Assembly: GCA_913054445.1 (NCBI GenBank)
Contig: CAJXIK010000132.1
Span: forward strand, 1-5,742
Reading direction: 5' to 3'
Source: an uncultured Bermanella sp.
GTDB lineage: Bacteria > Pseudomonadota > Gammaproteobacteria > Pseudomonadales > Oceanobacteraceae
DNA length: 5,742 nucleotides
Shown here: in pieces, positions 4,874 through 5,742 of the stretch
Position numbering within the stretch: the stretch's first letter is position 1
How the letters are laid out: each line of letters opens with the position of its first letter
Made by a program: the position numbers and the translations under genes
Notes under the pieces: generated by a model
What the model saw: only the letters and a program-made list of their open reading frames with translations
What the model was told of the DNA's origin: nothing
The model's database searches: none

Positions 4874-5742
4874 GCTAGCCAATCCTTTTTTATCAGGAAG
4901 TCACTGTAGAGTTTCGCTTCCGCGCTACCGGCCTCGGGTTGCCAGTTATAATCCCAGTGCACCACAGGCGGCAGCGACATTAAGATGGATTCGGTACGGC
5001 CACCGCTTTGCAAACCAAATATGGTGCCGCGATCGAAGACCAGATTAAACTCCACATAGCGACCACGACGATAACATTGAAACTTACGCTCGCGTTCACC
5101 GTATGCAGTATCTTTGCGTTTGGCCATAATCGGCCGATAGGCTTTCACGAAATGGTCGCCCACGCTTTGCATGATGGCAAAACTTTTTTCGAAGCCCTCG
5201 GCGTTGAGGTCGTCAAAGAAGAGACCGCCCACCCCGCGCGGCTCGTCACGGTGCTTCAAGTAAAAATAATCATCGCACCAGTCTTTGTATTCTTGATAGA
5301 CAGTGTCACCGAATGGATCGCAAGCCGCTTTTGCGGTTTGGTGCCAGCCGCGCACGTCTTCGGCGAAGCCGTAATAAGGGGTCAGGTCGAAGCCGCCGCC
5401 AAACCACCAAATTGGTTCTTCGCCTTCCTTCTCGGCCACAAAGAAACGCACGTTGGCGTGGCTGGTGGGCACATACGGGTTATGGGGGTGAATCACTAGG
5501 CTCACGCCCATGGCCTGAAAGCTGCGCCCGGCTAGCTCGGGGCGGCTGGCACTGGCGCTGGCTGGCAGTTCTTTACCCTGTATGTGGCTAAAGTTAACGC
5601 CACCTTTTTCGATGACGTTGCCGTCTACCAATACTCGGCTACGACCACCGCCGCCGCCTTCATACTGCCAGCTTTCTTCGACAAATTCGGCACCGCCATC
5701 CTCACTCGCCATCTGTTGGCAAATATCATCCTGGAGGGACAT
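4870..5742 (-). CDS. hemF: Oxygen-dependent coproporphyrinogen III oxidase, HemF (5' end missing)
   Basis: Converts coproporphyrinogen III to protoporphyrinogen IX by two oxygen-dependent decarboxylations in heme synthesis; a cytoplasmic homodimer. The 290 visible residues align along their whole length with the 299-residue E. coli HemF. They include GGGGRSRVL (30-38), PTSHANVRFF (92-101), WWFGGGFDLTPYYGF (112-126), YLKHR (161-165), YRRGRYVEFNLVFDRGT (224-240) and FGLQSGGRTES (242-252). The four conserved histidines (E. coli 96, 106, 145, 175) correspond to 85, 95, 134 and 164 here. The ATG at the window edge is probably internal: MSLQDDIC aligns with about residue 13 of E. coli, so roughly 12 residues and the true start lie beyond base 5742. 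Promoter and regulation are therefore not visible. It is the upstream partner of aroE, overlapping it by four bases. Presence of HemF indicates aerobic heme synthesis; an oxygen-independent HemN elsewhere cannot be excluded. Confidence 0.97.
   Translation of the reverse strand: MSLQDDICQQMASEDGGAEFVEESWQYEGGGGGRSRVLVDGNVIEKGGVNFSHIQGKELPASASASRPELAGRSFQAMGVSLVIHPHNPYVPTSHANVRFFVAEKEGEEPIWWFGGGFDLTPYYGFAEDVRGWHQTAKAACDPFGDTVYQEYKDWCDDYFYLKHRDEPRGVGGLFFDDLNAEGFEKSFAIMQSVGDHFVKAYRPIMAKRKDTAYGERERKFQCYRRGRYVEFNLVFDRGTIFGLQSGGRTESILMSLPPVVHWDYNWQPEAGSAEAKLYSDFLIKKDWLA
4883..4887 (-). promoter_or_regulatory. aroE ribosome binding site inside hemF
   Basis: AAGGA on the minus strand ends nine bases before the aroE ATG at 4873 and directly abuts the alternative TTG at 4882. 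The spacing therefore decides for the ATG. The site lies in the last codons of hemF, consistent with coupled translation through the ATGA overlap (4873-4870). Confidence 0.7.

Noticed and set aside
4874..4882. TTG start giving an AroE three residues longer
   Set aside because: The Shine-Dalgarno abuts the TTG without spacing, and homologues begin at the position of the ATG at 4873.
5008..5499. 163-codon plus-strand open frame
   Set aside because: It lies wholly antisense to hemF, whose every segment matches the family; the product resembles nothing I recognise and no ribosome site supports it.
5740..5742. ATG at the window edge as the true hemF start
   Set aside because: It aligns with about residue 13 of E. 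coli HemF, and family members have a conserved N-terminal helix before this point, so the gene most likely runs off the window.

Overview
The window is ordinary gammaproteobacterial chromosome carrying five protein-coding genes and several small non-coding elements. No phage, transposase, CRISPR array, tRNA or rRNA gene was seen. The proteins are close to the E. coli and Pseudomonas versions of UvrD, AroE and HemF. The hemF-aroE pair is, as I recall it, also adjacent in pseudomonads (PA0024-PA0025), and an RpiR-type regulator lies near uvrD there too. Base composition is moderate. I infer a non-enteric, probably marine or aquatic gammaproteobacterium of the broad Pseudomonas/Cellvibrio side; the order cannot be settled from this window.

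Layout, left to right. Bases 1-93 are a palindrome-rich patch behind the uvrD stop codon, which may double as its terminator. uvrD (94-2298, minus) encodes DNA helicase II and has a perfect LexA/SOS box 29 bp before its start. A 412-base intergenic stretch (2299-2710) separates it from a divergent gene and holds the SOS box and one copy of a REP-like repeat. The divergent gene (2711-3583, plus) is a full-length MurR/RpiR-family regulator of the HexR/RccR type with a GTG start. A 170-base gap holds a promoter overlapped by an AT-rich dyad, then a 59-residue small protein (3754-3933, plus). A second REP-like copy in inverted orientation follows. Then come aroE (4034-4873, minus) and hemF (4870-5742, minus, 5' end outside the window), which overlap by ATGA and so form a translationally coupled operon read from the right edge leftwards.

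The genes fall into three blocks: DNA repair under SOS control (uvrD); carbon-metabolism sensing plus an uncharacterised small protein, bracketed by the two inverted repeat copies; and a biosynthetic operon for heme (hemF) and aromatic amino acids (aroE). I found no convincing new multi-gene system. The most useful leads are the paired inverted repeats, the structured element at the left edge, the SOS box, the promoter dyad before the small gene and the small protein itself.
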